Notes: generated by a model not told the origin, from the letters alone. DNA of 64,000 bases from Allomuricauda sp. (GCF_002699205.1 NZ_PABT01000029.1:30126-94125); one strand, 5' to 3'. Positions 18,350 to 28,113 are shown, counted from the stretch's first letter. Translations and numbers: made by a program.

Positions 18350-20152
18350 ATGATCAAAGCTTTCGTCAAGACCTTATTGATGCTAATCTTTACGCAAGTG
18401 GCACAGGCACAAGTGGCCCAAGATTGTGCCAGCGCTATTCCTATTTGTAGCAATACTCCCGTAAATGGTGGAACCAATGGATTTGGTTCTGATGACTTCA
18501 ATGGAGCAACTTCAAGTGGATGTTTGGAACAGACCACGACAGGTGCCATAGAATCCAATTCTGCATGGTACCGATTTAGGGCTGCCCAAACGGGTCAACT
18601 AGGTTTTAATATAGGTCACAATAGCAATGAAGATTGGGATTTTGCCCTTTACCGAGCCACCGATTGTAGTGATTTGGGAGAGCCCATACGATGCAATTTT
18701 TTTGATAATAGCGAAGGAACCAGTTTCATCGGGGTAGGGGAAGACCCGACAGGTAATGAAGATTCGGTGCATTATGAAGATTGGGTCCAAGTCCAAGCCG
18801 GAGAGGATTACTATCTTTTCATCAATAATTTTAGCAATGTCAATTCCGGATTTTCCATTCAGTTTACCGGAGATATATGGGTCGATCATCCCAATGATGC
18901 CTTGGATTGTTCCATTGTAAGCAATTTGCTGGGGCCGCCGATTGCTGCTTGCGAAGGAGAAAACGTGGTTTTGGATGCCACTACTTCCGGAGCTATGGGT
19001 TATGAATGGTACATGGATCAGGGTAGTGGATTTCAGTTGATTTCAGGAGCTACCAATGCCGTTTATACCGTTCAAGATTCCGCCCAGTATCGTGTGGTGG
19101 TCGCAACGGCCAATGGAAATATAGTAAGTGATGTGCAGGTAGGTTTCAACGAAGTGCCGGTTACAGGAACGCTTGTTGATGAGACCTTTTGTTATGAGAT
19201 AGGTATGACCTTTGATTTGAACACTAAAACATCAGAGGCCCTGGGAGGGATGGATCCCAATGATTTTGTGGTCAGCTACCATAGTTCACAGTCCGATGCC
19301 CATGCAGGGGTGAACCCGCTGGAGAAACAATATGTATTGACCGGAGGTACTGAAACCATTTATGTGAGGACTACTTCTTTGGCCAATCCTGATTGTTTTG
19401 ATGCCTCCCAGAGTTTTACGTTGAACCCCATAGAAACCCCTGTGTTAAGTTTTGAGGAAGAAGTGGTGATTTGTGAAGCGATTGGAAACTTGGAGATTGG
19501 GGAAACGCAACCAAATCCCGGCTATTCCTATCAATGGAATACCGGTGAACAAACACCATCCATTGTGGTTTCAGAAGAAGGGGAATATACGCTCACGGTG
19601 AGCAATGAATCCAATGGGGTTGTGTGCGAAACTGTCCGTACCGTATCCGTGACCATATCCAATTTGCCGGTAATTTCCAGTATAGACATTGAGGATATGA
19701 GCGTGAACAATACGGTTACCATCAACATGGAAAACTTTGGGGAATATGAATTTAGTCTGGATGGTGGTGATTTTCAAAGCAGCAATGTTTTTGAAGGTGT
19801 CGCTCCCGGAGTCCATACGGTTACCATGCGAGATCCCTTTGGTTGTGGCGAGGTCGAAGAGGAAATAGTAGTGGTCGGTTTTCTATCTATATTTTCGCCC
19901 AATGGCGATGTATTGAACGAAACTTGGCAGATTGAAGGACTATCCACCTTAAATTCTCCCATTGTGACCATCTACGACAGGTACGGTAAACTTATCAAGC
20001 AAATGACGGAATTCGATCCTGGGTGGGATGGAAGCTTTAATGGTAAACCTTTGCCATCCACGGATTACTGGTTCAAACTATCCTATGTGGATGATAATGG
20101 CAATAGGACTTATGCCAAATATATACAGAGTCATTTTTCTTTGAGGCGATAG
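18350..20152 (+). CDS. T9SS type B sorting domain surface protein
   Basis: 600 residues. A Sec signal peptide (ends QVAQAQ) precedes an N-terminal domain with DCASAIPICSNTPVNGG and repeated WDFALY, IRCNFF and YYLFINN patterns. Ig-like stretches follow, and the protein ends in a gliding-motility-associated/type B sorting domain: FLSIFSPNGDVLNETWQIEG, ITIYDRYGKL-like IYDRYGKLIKQM, GWDGSFNGKPLPSTDYWF. Proteins with this ending are exported through the outer membrane by the type IX secretion system and held at the cell surface or released. Sequence gives no enzymatic motif, so an adhesin or structural role is the best guess. It is followed by a shorter paralog. Confidence 0.88.
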   Translation: MIKAFVKTLLMLIFTQVAQAQVAQDCASAIPICSNTPVNGGTNGFGSDDFNGATSSGCLEQTTTGAIESNSAWYRFRAAQTGQLGFNIGHNSNEDWDFALYRATDCSDLGEPIRCNFFDNSEGTSFIGVGEDPTGNEDSVHYEDWVQVQAGEDYYLFINNFSNVNSGFSIQFTGDIWVDHPNDALDCSIVSNLLGPPIAACEGENVVLDATTSGAMGYEWYMDQGSGFQLISGATNAVYTVQDSAQYRVVVATANGNIVSDVQVGFNEVPVTGTLVDETFCYEIGMTFDLNTKTSEALGGMDPNDFVVSYHSSQSDAHAGVNPLEKQYVLTGGTETIYVRTTSLANPDCFDASQSFTLNPIETPVLSFEEEVVICEAIGNLEIGETQPNPGYSYQWNTGEQTPSIVVSEEGEYTLTVSNESNGVVCETVRTVSVTISNLPVISSIDIEDMSVNNTVTINMENFGEYEFSLDGGDFQSSNVFEGVAPGVHTVTMRDPFGCGEVEEEIVVVGFLSIFSPNGDVLNETWQIEGLSTLNSPIVTIYDRYGKLIKQMTEFDPGWDGSFNGKPLPSTDYWFKLSYVDDNGNRTYAKYIQSHFSLRR

Positions 20153-20267
20153 TATGGATTATCCGTTTATCGATTAACTGCAAATTTCTTGGATGAAAAC
20201 ATACTAAAACTATGAATTAGGGAGTTATACAGGTTATAAATAGAATAACCTTTAGCCCCAAAATTCT

Positions 20268-21710
20268 ATGAGAGCTCTATTAAGCGCTGTCTGTTGTTTC
20301 TTTCTATTCCAATTAGTGAGCGCACAAAACTCCCCAGATTGTAGAACAGCAATACCTGTTTGTGCAGATGCACCCATTTTGGGGACCACCGATGGTAGTG
20401 GCGATATCGATGATTTTGACCCCGAGGTGATTACCCAGACCGGATGTTTGGAAAAGGGTAGTGTAAGTTCTGCAAATATTGAGAACAATACGGGTTGGTT
20501 TGTGTTTCGGGCAGGTACCGATGGACAGATTGGTTTTGATATTGAGGCATTGCCGGTAACTTCGGGCAGTCCGGTTACCTCAGAGTGGGATTTTGCACTC
20601 TACGGTCCTTTCGATGAAACTTCCAATGAAAATTTTTGTACCATTATCGGGGATGGTAGCGCACAGCCCATTCGCTGTAATTATGAATATAACGAGACCA
20701 ATTATACAGGAATAGGAGTCAACCCAGTTGATGGTAGGGAAGGGGCACCATTTGTTAAAGGAAGCCAGAATACCTACGATGAATGGTTGAATGTCACCGC
20801 AGGAGAGGTCTATTACCTGTACATCAACAATTACAACACCAATTTTGATGATGAACCCGAGTCCTTCATTTTGACTTTTACTGGTACTTCCGTGGAGGCG
20901 GACCAGGATAATGCTTTGGACTGTACGCTCCGTGATCAATTTTTAGGGTTTGATATCGTTGCCTGTGAGGGTGACCCCGACATTACCCTGTCCGCTTTAA
21001 ACTCGCCCGTGGGACCTAGTATTGCCAATATTGTTTGGGAATTGGATGCGGATGATGATGGTACTTACGAGACGGTTCTTCCCTCAGGGCCAGGACAGAC
21101 CGAGTTAACCGTTTCCAGTCCAAATTCCGGTCGTTACCGTGTAACCATAGAATCGACATTTGGAACCACGATAACCGACGACATCTTGATTACATTTTAC
21201 GGTACCCCTGAATTGGATGAGGTCAGGGTAATCGATGATCTGGTGAACAGTGACCAAACGGATCCTTACAATATCGAAATAGTTCCCGTTGGTGACGGAA
21301 ACTATGAATATGCCATTAACGATGGTGAATTTCAGGATGATCCTTTTTTCTACGATGTGCCACCTGGAGTCAATACGGTGGTCATCAATGATAAGAATGG
21401 TTGTGGTATTACGGAACCCATCGAGTTTTTGGTGGTAGGCTATCCGAAGTTCTTTACACCCAACAATGATGGGGTCCACGATAATTGGAATGTGTACGGA
21501 GTGGAAGAGTTGGTCAACCCCGTAGTGTATATTTTTGACCGCTATGGCAAACTTTTAAAGCAAATCGATGTGAACACCGGTTGGGACGGAACCTATAATG
21601 GAAGGGATATGCCCTCTTCGGACTATTGGTTCCGATTGGACTATGACCGCGATGAGGAAGGGATTGTGGTAGCTACCTCTGTTCGACGGCATTTTTCTTT
21701 GGTTCGATAA
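20268..21710 (+). CDS. T9SS type B sorting domain surface protein, paralog
   Basis: 480 residues, sharing the layout of the gene just upstream: signal peptide (ends LVSAQ), DCRTAIPVCADAPILGTTDG, WFVFRAG, WDFALYGPF, IRCNYE, YYLYINNYN, then the same C-terminal sorting domain (PKFFTPNNDGVHDNWNVYG, YIFDRYGKLLKQID, GWDGTYNGRDMPSSDYWF). It lacks much of the middle Ig-like region of its neighbour, which accounts for the 120-residue difference. The tandem pair is a clear local duplication. It is most likely secreted by the type IX system; function unknown. A 115-base gap separates the two, so they may have separate promoters. Confidence 0.87.
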   Translation: MRALLSAVCCFFLFQLVSAQNSPDCRTAIPVCADAPILGTTDGSGDIDDFDPEVITQTGCLEKGSVSSANIENNTGWFVFRAGTDGQIGFDIEALPVTSGSPVTSEWDFALYGPFDETSNENFCTIIGDGSAQPIRCNYEYNETNYTGIGVNPVDGREGAPFVKGSQNTYDEWLNVTAGEVYYLYINNYNTNFDDEPESFILTFTGTSVEADQDNALDCTLRDQFLGFDIVACEGDPDITLSALNSPVGPSIANIVWELDADDDGTYETVLPSGPGQTELTVSSPNSGRYRVTIESTFGTTITDDILITFYGTPELDEVRVIDDLVNSDQTDPYNIEIVPVGDGNYEYAINDGEFQDDPFFYDVPPGVNTVVINDKNGCGITEPIEFLVVGYPKFFTPNNDGVHDNWNVYGVEELVNPVVYIFDRYGKLLKQIDVNTGWDGTYNGRDMPSSDYWFRLDYDRDEEGIVVATSVRRHFSLVR

Positions 21711-21711
21711 A

Positions 21712-21745
21712 AAAAAGGCCGGAATTTCTTCCAGCCTAAATCTTT
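21712..21745. terminator. Terminator between convergent genes
   Basis: AGGCCGGAA/TTCCAGCCT stem (one mismatch) with A-run upstream and TCTTTT downstream lies between the T9SS protein and the FadL-like gene; usable on both strands. Confidence 0.6.
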
Positions 21746-21761
21746 TGTTGCTTTATTTCAT

Positions 21762-23264
21762 TTAGAACTTGAGGGTATACCCCAAAGATATATTTGTATT
21801 GACCCTGTTTATCAGGGTTGAGTTGTTGGTTCCACCATCAAAAAAATAGGAATTGATATCCTGTTCCGTTCTACTGTATGCCAAATCCAAACGACTGGGG
21901 CCAAAATTATAGCCGATACCCGCGGAGAAACCGTTCAGGTCGCCAATAAAATCACCATTTTCATAGGGGCTTTCCTCAAATCGGTAACCCGCCCTGAGGC
22001 TAACTTCCTCAATTCTATATTCACCTCCCAAACGATAGGAGTTTACTGCGCCCAAAGTACTTGCAATAAAATCATTTTCTGCGGCAAAACTTGGATCGGA
22101 AGTGGGTCTAAGCTCCGCTTTGGACATATCTTGATACGAATAATCCAAGCTTATAAGTCCGTCCTGTCCAAATACAAGGGCTATACTGCCAGTATATTTT
22201 TCAGGAGTTTTGATTTTGTATTCATCATAAAGGTTTACAATGCCAAAGTTGATATAGTTAATATCCGATACTGCCAAATTCGAATTGATACGCTGCGATG
22301 TGTCATCCGTCAGGGTATACCATGTTGGTGATTGGTAACTAGCACCCACTCTAATGGATTGGTTCAACTTGGCGATGGCTCCCAGACTAAAGGAGAAACC
22401 ATGGCCTTCCGTATGCAATAAGTTGTCAAAAGAAGTGTACTGGATGGGGGATTCGGCATCATAGCCATCTTCATCAAAATAGGTGACTTTGTCATACAAT
22501 ATATTATGGAAATTCAAGGAAGCACCCAGATAAAGGTTGTCTTGGTATTGACTGGCAAAATTCAGTGTGAATTTGCTATTGTAACCCGAAGTGTTTTGGA
22601 TATATCTTTGGTTGACACTTCCATATTGTGCATTTGAGAAATAGGAGGTGTTTTGGTCATCGTCGTCAACTGGTTCTATTATTCCAGCCTGAAACCCCAG
22701 AAATGCCTGTTGGGCAGAATAACCGAGGTTGGCGCCAATATCCAAGTAGGCATCTTCAATATATTCACCTTGCTGGGTGCGCAACGGGCCTAAGGGTTCT
22801 CCTTCCGCAAAATTGAGAAAATAATTGTCTATACCTACAGATGAATTGCCCGATGCCACAAATTCATTGTCAAAATTTTGTACCAGGTCATAATTGAATG
22901 CCAGTGCAATTTTTCTCCAAGGACTGTCATTCGATGAATTGAATACGAATACCCCGCCTATCTGGTTAAAATCCAAAGAATTGGAGGTGGTGTTGCTAAG
23001 GGTATTACCATAGAGTGCATCGTTGTCCGTATGGTAATTGGAGCCGGTAATTCCTATTTCACTAAAATTAAAGACGGCCGAACCTGCAGGGTTGACATTA
23101 AGGGCGGATAAATCACCTCCCAATGCTCCAAATGCACCTCCCATAGCCTGAAATCTAGCGGTTCCCTGAAGGTTTTCGTTGCTGTAGCGCAATACATCAT
23201 CAATGGTCTGTGCGCTTGCAAAGGTGCACGCCAATACCATTATGAAAGTTGAGATTCTTTTCAT
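21762..23264 (-). CDS. FadL/OMPP1-like outer membrane transporter
   Basis: 500 residues with a Sec signal peptide (MKRISTFIMVLACTFASAQ). The mature N-terminus (ARFQAMGGAFGALGGDLSAL, NVNPAGSAVFNF) matches the OMPP1/FadL/TodX family of hydrophobic-substrate outer membrane channels, and the remaining sequence shows repeating amphipathic strands ending in LGYTLKF with a terminal Phe. The natural substrate is likely a fatty acid or other hydrophobic molecule (family knowledge); nothing specific can be read here. It is 37 bases downstream of the low-complexity lipoprotein gene on the same strand. Confidence 0.82.
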   Translation of the reverse strand: MKRISTFIMVLACTFASAQTIDDVLRYSNENLQGTARFQAMGGAFGALGGDLSALNVNPAGSAVFNFSEIGITGSNYHTDNDALYGNTLSNTTSNSLDFNQIGGVFVFNSSNDSPWRKIALAFNYDLVQNFDNEFVASGNSSVGIDNYFLNFAEGEPLGPLRTQQGEYIEDAYLDIGANLGYSAQQAFLGFQAGIIEPVDDDDQNTSYFSNAQYGSVNQRYIQNTSGYNSKFTLNFASQYQDNLYLGASLNFHNILYDKVTYFDEDGYDAESPIQYTSFDNLLHTEGHGFSFSLGAIAKLNQSIRVGASYQSPTWYTLTDDTSQRINSNLAVSDINYINFGIVNLYDEYKIKTPEKYTGSIALVFGQDGLISLDYSYQDMSKAELRPTSDPSFAAENDFIASTLGAVNSYRLGGEYRIEEVSLRAGYRFEESPYENGDFIGDLNGFSAGIGYNFGPSRLDLAYSRTEQDINSYFFDGGTNNSTLINRVNTNISLGYTLKF

Positions 23265-23301
23265 TTCTTATGATTTAGATTAATCAAAACAATTATGGGA
23301 A

Positions 23302-24573
23302 TTATGGCCTACCACCTCTACTTCCGGAAGAACGTGATGCCCCTGAAGACCTGGATGATCCTGAAGACCTACTTACACCTGAACTTCTGGAGCTACTACT
23401 TGAACTCCTGTAGCTTCCACTTGACCTACTACTTTTGGAGCTACTGCTACGGTAGCTTCTGGAACTGGAGCTGCTCGAAGAACGGCTGTAATTTCTACTA
23501 GGTGTAGCAGTCCTTGATTGATAGCTTCTAGAGGAAGGCACACTACTGCTGTTGTAGCTTCTACTACTTCTAGTGGAAGGTGATGTTCCATAGGAACGGT
23601 ACGTACCAGAGCTTCGACTGTAAGTCGGTGAGGTCCTGGTACTCCTACTTGTCCTATAATTTTGGTTTCTGGCCACGGCATCGGAGCTAATTGATCTTCT
23701 TACGGCAGAGGTACTGCTATAGCTTTTGGAGCTCCTGTTGGCCAATGTGCTGTTTCTTGAAACAATGGCGTTGGAACGTCCACTGTTGTTCCTGATCCTA
23801 CTTGAATAAGCACTTGTCCTGTATGACAGATTGGTTCCGGGAATTCGTGAATTATACCCTCTTCTTCCAGACATATAGGCGTAACCCCTGTTATAATGTC
23901 CTCTGGTATAATATGGACGGTTCCAGTATCGGCCATAGTAGCCTCCCCAGCCGTAATAACCGGCCCATCCCCATCCATTGTATGGGTAACCCCAGCTGTA
24001 ATAGCCAGCCCATCCCCATCGATTATATCTCCAAGGATTGTACCAGCCCCATGTCCAGCTGTAATAAGGGTAGCTATATCCCCAACCCCAGGCAAAATAT
24101 GGGTCGGTCCAGCCATAATAGCCTCCCCAACCCCAACTGTTGTCATAGATGTTTATGGAAACGCTTGAGGGATTGTCCCCCCATCCCGGGTTTCCGTTAT
24201 AATTGTTGTTGTTGGCGTAGTAATCGGTTTGTTCACCATAGGGGATGGTATCGTTTGCCATTTGGCTAGAGTAACTATCGATATCCGTGAAAATTTCACT
24301 TTCCAAAATCTCTCCGTACTCATTTGCCTTCTCGCCAAAGTAATCTCCGTAGATATTATTCTCCTGTTCTTCAATCCTTACTGCTTCAGCATTTCTTTTT
24401 TCGACCCCCACAACACGGTTATTGTTGGAATAGATGCCGTCATCGTAATAAGAGGCTTGTTGGTAAGAACCGCAAGAAGCCATAAAAAGGGCACCAACCA
24501 TCAATATGGAAGGGGTTCTCAATGCGTTATGGAGTAAAGACTTTAACATGGCGTAATTTTTATTGTTGAACAT
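23302..24573 (-). CDS. Low-complexity Trp/Tyr/Gly and Ser/Arg lipoprotein
   Basis: 423 residues. A hydrophobic N-terminus ends in a lipobox (LFMASCGS), so the protein should be a surface or periplasmic lipoprotein. Residues about 145-245 are dominated by Trp, Gly, Tyr and Asn (WGWAGYYGWGGYYG and variants). From about 245 to the end the protein is almost entirely Ser, Arg, Tyr and Thr (SRSSGSYRSSSSSSRSS), giving a very basic tail. No enzymatic domain is visible. The start could be the ATG at 24573 or MLKSLLHN at 24549; the second gives a more standard signal peptide. It is divergent from proS with 71 bases between starts. Confidence 0.75.
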   Translation of the reverse strand: MFNNKNYAMLKSLLHNALRTPSILMVGALFMASCGSYQQASYYDDGIYSNNNRVVGVEKRNAEAVRIEEQENNIYGDYFGEKANEYGEILESEIFTDIDSYSSQMANDTIPYGEQTDYYANNNNYNGNPGWGDNPSSVSINIYDNSWGWGGYYGWTDPYFAWGWGYSYPYYSWTWGWYNPWRYNRWGWAGYYSWGYPYNGWGWAGYYGWGGYYGRYWNRPYYTRGHYNRGYAYMSGRRGYNSRIPGTNLSYRTSAYSSRIRNNSGRSNAIVSRNSTLANRSSKSYSSTSAVRRSISSDAVARNQNYRTSRSTRTSPTYSRSSGTYRSYGTSPSTRSSRSYNSSSVPSSRSYQSRTATPSRNYSRSSSSSSSRSYRSSSSKSSRSSGSYRSSSSSSRSSGVSRSSGSSRSSGASRSSGSRGGRP

Positions 24574-24644
24574 ACTAAAAAATAATTAGTTTTACCCAAT
24601 CATTTTATGATTAAAATCACAAGTTTTGTGCCAAACTACAATAG

Positions 24645-26120
24645 ATGGGTAAAAATTTAACGAGCAGAGCGGAAGATTATTCCAAGTGGTATAACGAATT
24701 GGTTGTAAAGTCAGATTTGGCTGAAAATTCGGGAGTTAGAGGATGTATGGTGATTAAACCCTATGGGTATGCCATATGGGAAAAAATGCAGGGGCAATTG
24801 GACAAGATGTTCAAGGAAACAGGCCATGAGAACGCTTATTTTCCTTTGTTCATACCTAAATCCTATTTGAGCAAGGAGGCGAGTCATGTGGAGGGTTTTG
24901 CCAAAGAATGTGCCGTTGTTACCCATTATCGTTTAAAAAATGCCGAGGATGGCAGTGGAATCATTGTGGATGAGGATGCCAAGTTGGAAGAGGAGCTTAT
25001 TGTTCGCCCAACTTCTGAAACCATAATCTGGGATACGTACCGAAGATGGATCCAATCCTATAGAGATTTGCCTCTGAAAATAAACCAATGGGCCAATGTG
25101 GTCCGCTGGGAGATGAGGACACGTCTTTTTCTTAGGACGGCCGAATTTTTATGGCAAGAAGGCCATACTGCACATGCGACCCGTGAAGAAGCTGTGGAGG
25201 AGGCTGAATTGATGATGAACGTATATGCGGAGTTTGCAGAGAAATATATGGGTGTTCCCGTAATCAAGGGGACCAAAACGGAGAGTGAGCGTTTTGCCGG
25301 AGCGGAGGAAACCTACTGTATTGAAGCTTTGATGCAAGATGGGAAGGCATTGCAGGCCGGGACATCCCACTTTTTAGGTCAGAATTTTGCAAAGGCCTTT
25401 GATGTAAAGTTTGCTAACAAAGAAGGTAAACAAGAATACGTTTGGGCCACCTCATGGGGTGTCTCCACTAGATTGATGGGTGCTTTGGTCATGACCCACA
25501 GTGATGACAATGGGCTGGTACTCCCGCCTAAATTGGCGCCCATCCAAGTTGTAATTGTCCCTATATATAAAGGATTGGAACAATTGGATGCCATTTCAGA
25601 AAAAGTGGACCCATTGGTAAGGGAGTTACGGGATAGGGGAATTACGGTCAAATATGATACTCGGGATACCCATAAACCCGGTTTCAAGTTCAATGAATAT
25701 GAACTAAAAGGAGTGCCGGTACGATTGGCCGTGGGAAAACGTGACCTTGAGAACGGGACCTATGAGGTGGCCAGAAGGGATACGTTGACCAAAGAAATCG
25801 TGAAGGCTGAGGAAATTGTGGATAAGGTGGTGTCGCTAATGGATGAGATTCAGGAAAACATCTTTAAAAAAGCATTGGATTATAGGAAAGGTCATATTAC
25901 CGAAGTGGATTCCTATGATGAGTTTAAAGAGGTTATTGAAAAGAAGGGTGGTTTCGTTTCTGCCCATTGGGATGGAACAAGCGAGACCGAGGATATGATA
26001 AAAGAAGAGACCAAGGCCACTATTAGGTGTATTCCTTTGCATGCTGAAAAAGAAGAAGGCAAGTGTATGGTCACTGGAAAACCATCTGTTCAAAGAGTAT
26101 TGTTTGCAAAGGCCTATTAA
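24645..26120 (+). CDS. proS: Prolyl-tRNA synthetase (short, archaeal/eukaryotic type)
   Basis: Class II synthetase charging tRNA-Pro. At 491 residues it is the type without the bacterial INS editing insertion. Motif 2 region ([13 protein letters not shown] then [17 protein letters not shown]), the motif around [16 protein letters not shown], the anticodon domain ([19 protein letters not shown]) and the extra C-terminal domain with [10 protein letters not shown] and a terminal Tyr (AKAY) are all present. The terminal Tyr is characteristic of this subtype. It is followed by tRNA-Glu, transcribed from its own promoter. Confidence 0.95.
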   Translation: MGKNLTSRAEDYSKWYNELVVKSDLAENSGVRGCMVIKPYGYAIWEKMQGQLDKMFKETGHENAYFPLFIPKSYLSKEASHVEGFAKECAVVTHYRLKNAEDGSGIIVDEDAKLEEELIVRPTSETIIWDTYRRWIQSYRDLPLKINQWANVVRWEMRTRLFLRTAEFLWQEGHTAHATREEAVEEAELMMNVYAEFAEKYMGVPVIKGTKTESERFAGAEETYCIEALMQDGKALQAGTSHFLGQNFAKAFDVKFANKEGKQEYVWATSWGVSTRLMGALVMTHSDDNGLVLPPKLAPIQVVIVPIYKGLEQLDAISEKVDPLVRELRDRGITVKYDTRDTHKPGFKFNEYELKGVPVRLAVGKRDLENGTYEVARRDTLTKEIVKAEEIVDKVVSLMDEIQENIFKKALDYRKGHITEVDSYDEFKEVIEKKGGFVSAHWDGTSETEDMIKEETKATIRCIPLHAEKEEGKCMVTGKPSVQRVLFAKAY

Positions 26121-26146
26121 ACAGTGATCAAAAAATAATAATTACT

Positions 26147-26177
26147 GTTGCAAGACTTAAAAATAGTTGTATTTTTG
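26147..26177 (+). promoter_or_regulatory. tRNA-Glu/rpsT promoter
   Basis: GTTG at 26147-26150, exactly 19 bases, then TATTTTTG at 26170-26177: a full match to the Bacteroidetes promoter, 25 bases before the tRNA. Confidence 0.8.
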
Positions 26178-26201
26178 CATCCGCAATTATGTAAGCATAA
26201 T

Positions 26202-26273
26202 GGCCCGTTCGTCTAGGGGTTAGGACGCCAGGTTTTCATCCTGGTAACAGGGGTTCGATTCCCCTACGGGCTA
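26202..26273 (+). tRNA. tRNA-Glu (TTC)
   Basis: A 72-base cloverleaf. The acceptor arm GGCCCGT pairs with ACGGGCT (first pair G-T), the anticodon arm is CCAGG/CCTGG with loop TTTTCAT (anticodon TTC at 26235-26237), and the T-arm is AGGGG/CCCCT around TTCGATT. CCA is not encoded. It sits between proS and rpsT and probably shares a transcript with rpsT. Confidence 0.95.
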
Positions 26274-26306
26274 CAAAAAGGAATTAGAAAGAATTAAATT
26301 CAAGCA

Positions 26307-26558
26307 ATGGCAAACCATAAGTCAGCATTAAAGAGGATCAGAAGAAACGAAGCAGTACGTTTGCGTAATAGGTACCAGCACAAAACCGTGCGTAATGCCA
26401 TCAAAAAATTACGCAACGAGGAAGACAAGAAAGCGGCGGAGGCTATGTTGCCTACTGTAGTTGGTATGATTGATAAATTGGCCAAGAAAAACATCATTCA
26501 TAACAATAAGGCAGCGAACCTCAAGAGTAAATTGATGACCAAGGTCGCAGCAATGTAA
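26307..26558 (+). CDS. rpsT: 30S ribosomal protein S20
   Basis: 83-residue basic protein binding 16S rRNA in the small subunit. The N-terminus [21 protein letters not shown] and central [20 protein letters not shown] are typical of S20, as is the lysine-rich C-terminal helix ([16 protein letters not shown]). It starts 34 bases after tRNA-Glu with no hairpin between, so the two are likely co-transcribed. A GC-rich terminator follows. Confidence 0.97.
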   Translation: MANHKSALKRIRRNEAVRLRNRYQHKTVRNAIKKLRNEEDKKAAEAMLPTVVGMIDKLAKKNIIHNNKAANLKSKLMTKVAAM

Positions 26559-26581
26559 ATCTTGTCAATGCATATAGTATA

Positions 26582-26607
26582 AACGCCTCCAATTTGGGGG
26601 CGTTTTT
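26582..26607. terminator. Terminator after rpsT
   Basis: AACGCCTCC pairs with GGGGGCGTT (one bulge) and is followed by TTTTT. It lies between rpsT and a convergent membrane-protein gene. Confidence 0.75.
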
Positions 26608-26625
26608 GGTTTGTAGCGGATTCTG

Positions 26626-27312
26626 TTATCTGAAAGCTCTTCTCTTATGTATGAGCACTCCCAATAAAAATGAGCCGTACATTATCAAAATCAAAATCTT
26701 TAATATATCCCTAAAGTTATAATTGATCCAAATTTCTGGTGCTTCATATCCTATTATGTGAAGAAAAGGAAAGAATATATGGAAAATGGCCAATCCCAAA
26801 CTCATCCAGAACATAAGGTTGTCATTCATGGGGTAGGAGCTGGGCTCCATCCATTTTTCTTTAAAATAAAACCCTATGTTCACCAATAGTATCATGGAGG
26901 CAATCAAATCTGCGTAGTAAAGGTTTGAATAGAAAGGGTCTTGGAAAAACAGGCTGACAATATAGCTGGCTAGACATATCCCCGCTCCGATCTTTATCCA
27001 CTCCTTGTACTTTTTGTTTTGTACAATTCGCCAGTAGATATAATAGAAAAACAAAAAGGAAATTACCGCATAAATGTTGTAAATAATGACATTGTACCAA
27101 TTATGTTCACCGTCACTGACCACCTGAAATTCGTCGTGAAATTTTATAAAATATCCCAACAGCTCTGTTAAAAAGGTGTACATCAGATACATGGGGTAGT
27201 ATTTTAGAGGTGTATCAAAATATGTATTGTAGCGAGCCATGGCCACAAGCCATATGATCATGTAAAAAGGCAATATATAGTGCTCGGAAATAAATTTATA
27301 TAGTTCCTCCAT
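26626..27312 (-). CDS. Polytopic membrane protein, paralog A
   Basis: 228 residues, mostly hydrophobic, with about seven predicted membrane helices and a short basic C-terminus (HKRRAFR). It is clearly related to the next gene upstream (27418-28113): both share FDTxLKY, TFxTELLGYFIK, DEFQ, NVIIYNIY, NLMFW and the same RRAFR/RKAFR end. I do not recognise a named family. A terminator lies between the two paralogs, so this one is probably expressed separately. The conserved Glu in TELLGYF and the DEFQ motif facing a loop are the only candidates for functional residues. Confidence 0.75.
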   Translation of the reverse strand: MEELYKFISEHYILPFYMIIWLVAMARYNTYFDTPLKYYPMYLMYTFLTELLGYFIKFHDEFQVVSDGEHNWYNVIIYNIYAVISFLFFYYIYWRIVQNKKYKEWIKIGAGICLASYIVSLFFQDPFYSNLYYADLIASMILLVNIGFYFKEKWMEPSSYPMNDNLMFWMSLGLAIFHIFFPFLHIIGYEAPEIWINYNFRDILKILILIMYGSFLLGVLIHKRRAFR

Positions 27313-27370
27313 TATTTTTGGGGTAACTGTCTATCTGGCAGTATTTTTTATTAGGTTCTAAAATAGTAAA

Positions 27371-27395
27371 TAAAAAGCCTCCATAGTAGGAGGCT
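27371..27395 (-). terminator. Terminator after paralog B
   Basis: AGCCTCC/GGAGGCT stem with a 6-base loop; read on the minus strand it is followed by TTTTT. It separates the two paralogous membrane-protein genes. Confidence 0.7.
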
Positions 27396-27417
27396 CCCTT
27401 TTTATAAAAATATTTCT

Positions 27418-28113
27418 TTAGCGAAATGCTTTTCTCTTTCCCACAAGTAATCCAATTATTATGAGACTGTACATTACCGCAATTGATGTAAGCAATATTG
27501 GTCTGAAATATATTTGAATTTCAATGTTTAGGTTTAAGAGATATATAATTGATATCAATGGAAACAAAGTGTAAAAAACAGTCAATCCGGAACTTATCCA
27601 AAACATTAGATTAAATTTTAACGGATAGGGGCTTTCCTCCAAATATTTTTCTCTGAAATAGATGGTCAATATATATAGCATTATTCCAGATCCAATGATA
27701 TGGGCATAGGTCATTTGGTTGTGCAAAGGATTGAGGAATATGGCATTGACAACATAAGTTAGCAAACAAAAAATGCTTAAGTAGTGTATCTGTTTTTTGA
27801 TGGCTGGGTTTTGCACCAATTTTCGATAAACCTCAAAGAAAAAAATAAAAAACACTACTTGATAAATGTTGTAAATTATAACATTGTGCCAAGCATATCT
27901 TCCATCCGAAAAGAATTGGAACTCATCATTATACTTTATAAAATACCCTAATAATTCGGTAAAAAAAGTATAAATGATGAGTATGGGCAAGTATTTTAAA
28001 GCAGTATCAAAAAATCTTCTGTAGCGCAATAGGCTTATAATCCACGTAAGTAGATAAAGCGGTAGATAAAATTGGTCTAAAAAAAAATCTATGCTAAAAA
28101 AGCTTGCTGACAT
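27418..28113 (-). CDS. Polytopic membrane protein, paralog B
   Basis: 231 residues with about seven hydrophobic helices, paralogous to the gene at 26626-27312 (shared FDTALKYLP, TFFTELLGYFIKY, DEFQFFSDG, HNVIIYNIYQV, NLMFWISSG, KRKAFR). No enzymatic motif is visible. It starts 6 bases after the stop of the lipoprotein gene 28120-28755, so those two are very probably translated from one message that ends at the terminator at 27371. A joint role of lipoprotein and membrane protein is therefore likely, but unknown. Confidence 0.75.
   Translation of the reverse strand: MSASFFSIDFFLDQFYLPLYLLTWIISLLRYRRFFDTALKYLPILIIYTFFTELLGYFIKYNDEFQFFSDGRYAWHNVIIYNIYQVVFFIFFFEVYRKLVQNPAIKKQIHYLSIFCLLTYVVNAIFLNPLHNQMTYAHIIGSGIMLYILTIYFREKYLEESPYPLKFNLMFWISSGLTVFYTLFPLISIIYLLNLNIEIQIYFRPILLTSIAVMYSLIIIGLLVGKRKAFR

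Noticed and set aside
18350..21710. CRISPR or tandem protein repeats in the T9SS genes
   Set aside because: The similarity is between two paralogous genes, with no short direct repeats and spacers. No CRISPR array is visible anywhere in the window.
23373..24146. Alternative frames with Val/Ala/Gly and Ile/Gly/Asp repeats inside the low-complexity gene
   Set aside because: Repetitive DNA keeps all frames open; only the lipoprotein frame has a signal peptide and lipobox.
26147..26273. Leader peptide or T-box before rpsT
   Set aside because: The region is fully explained by a promoter and tRNA-Glu.
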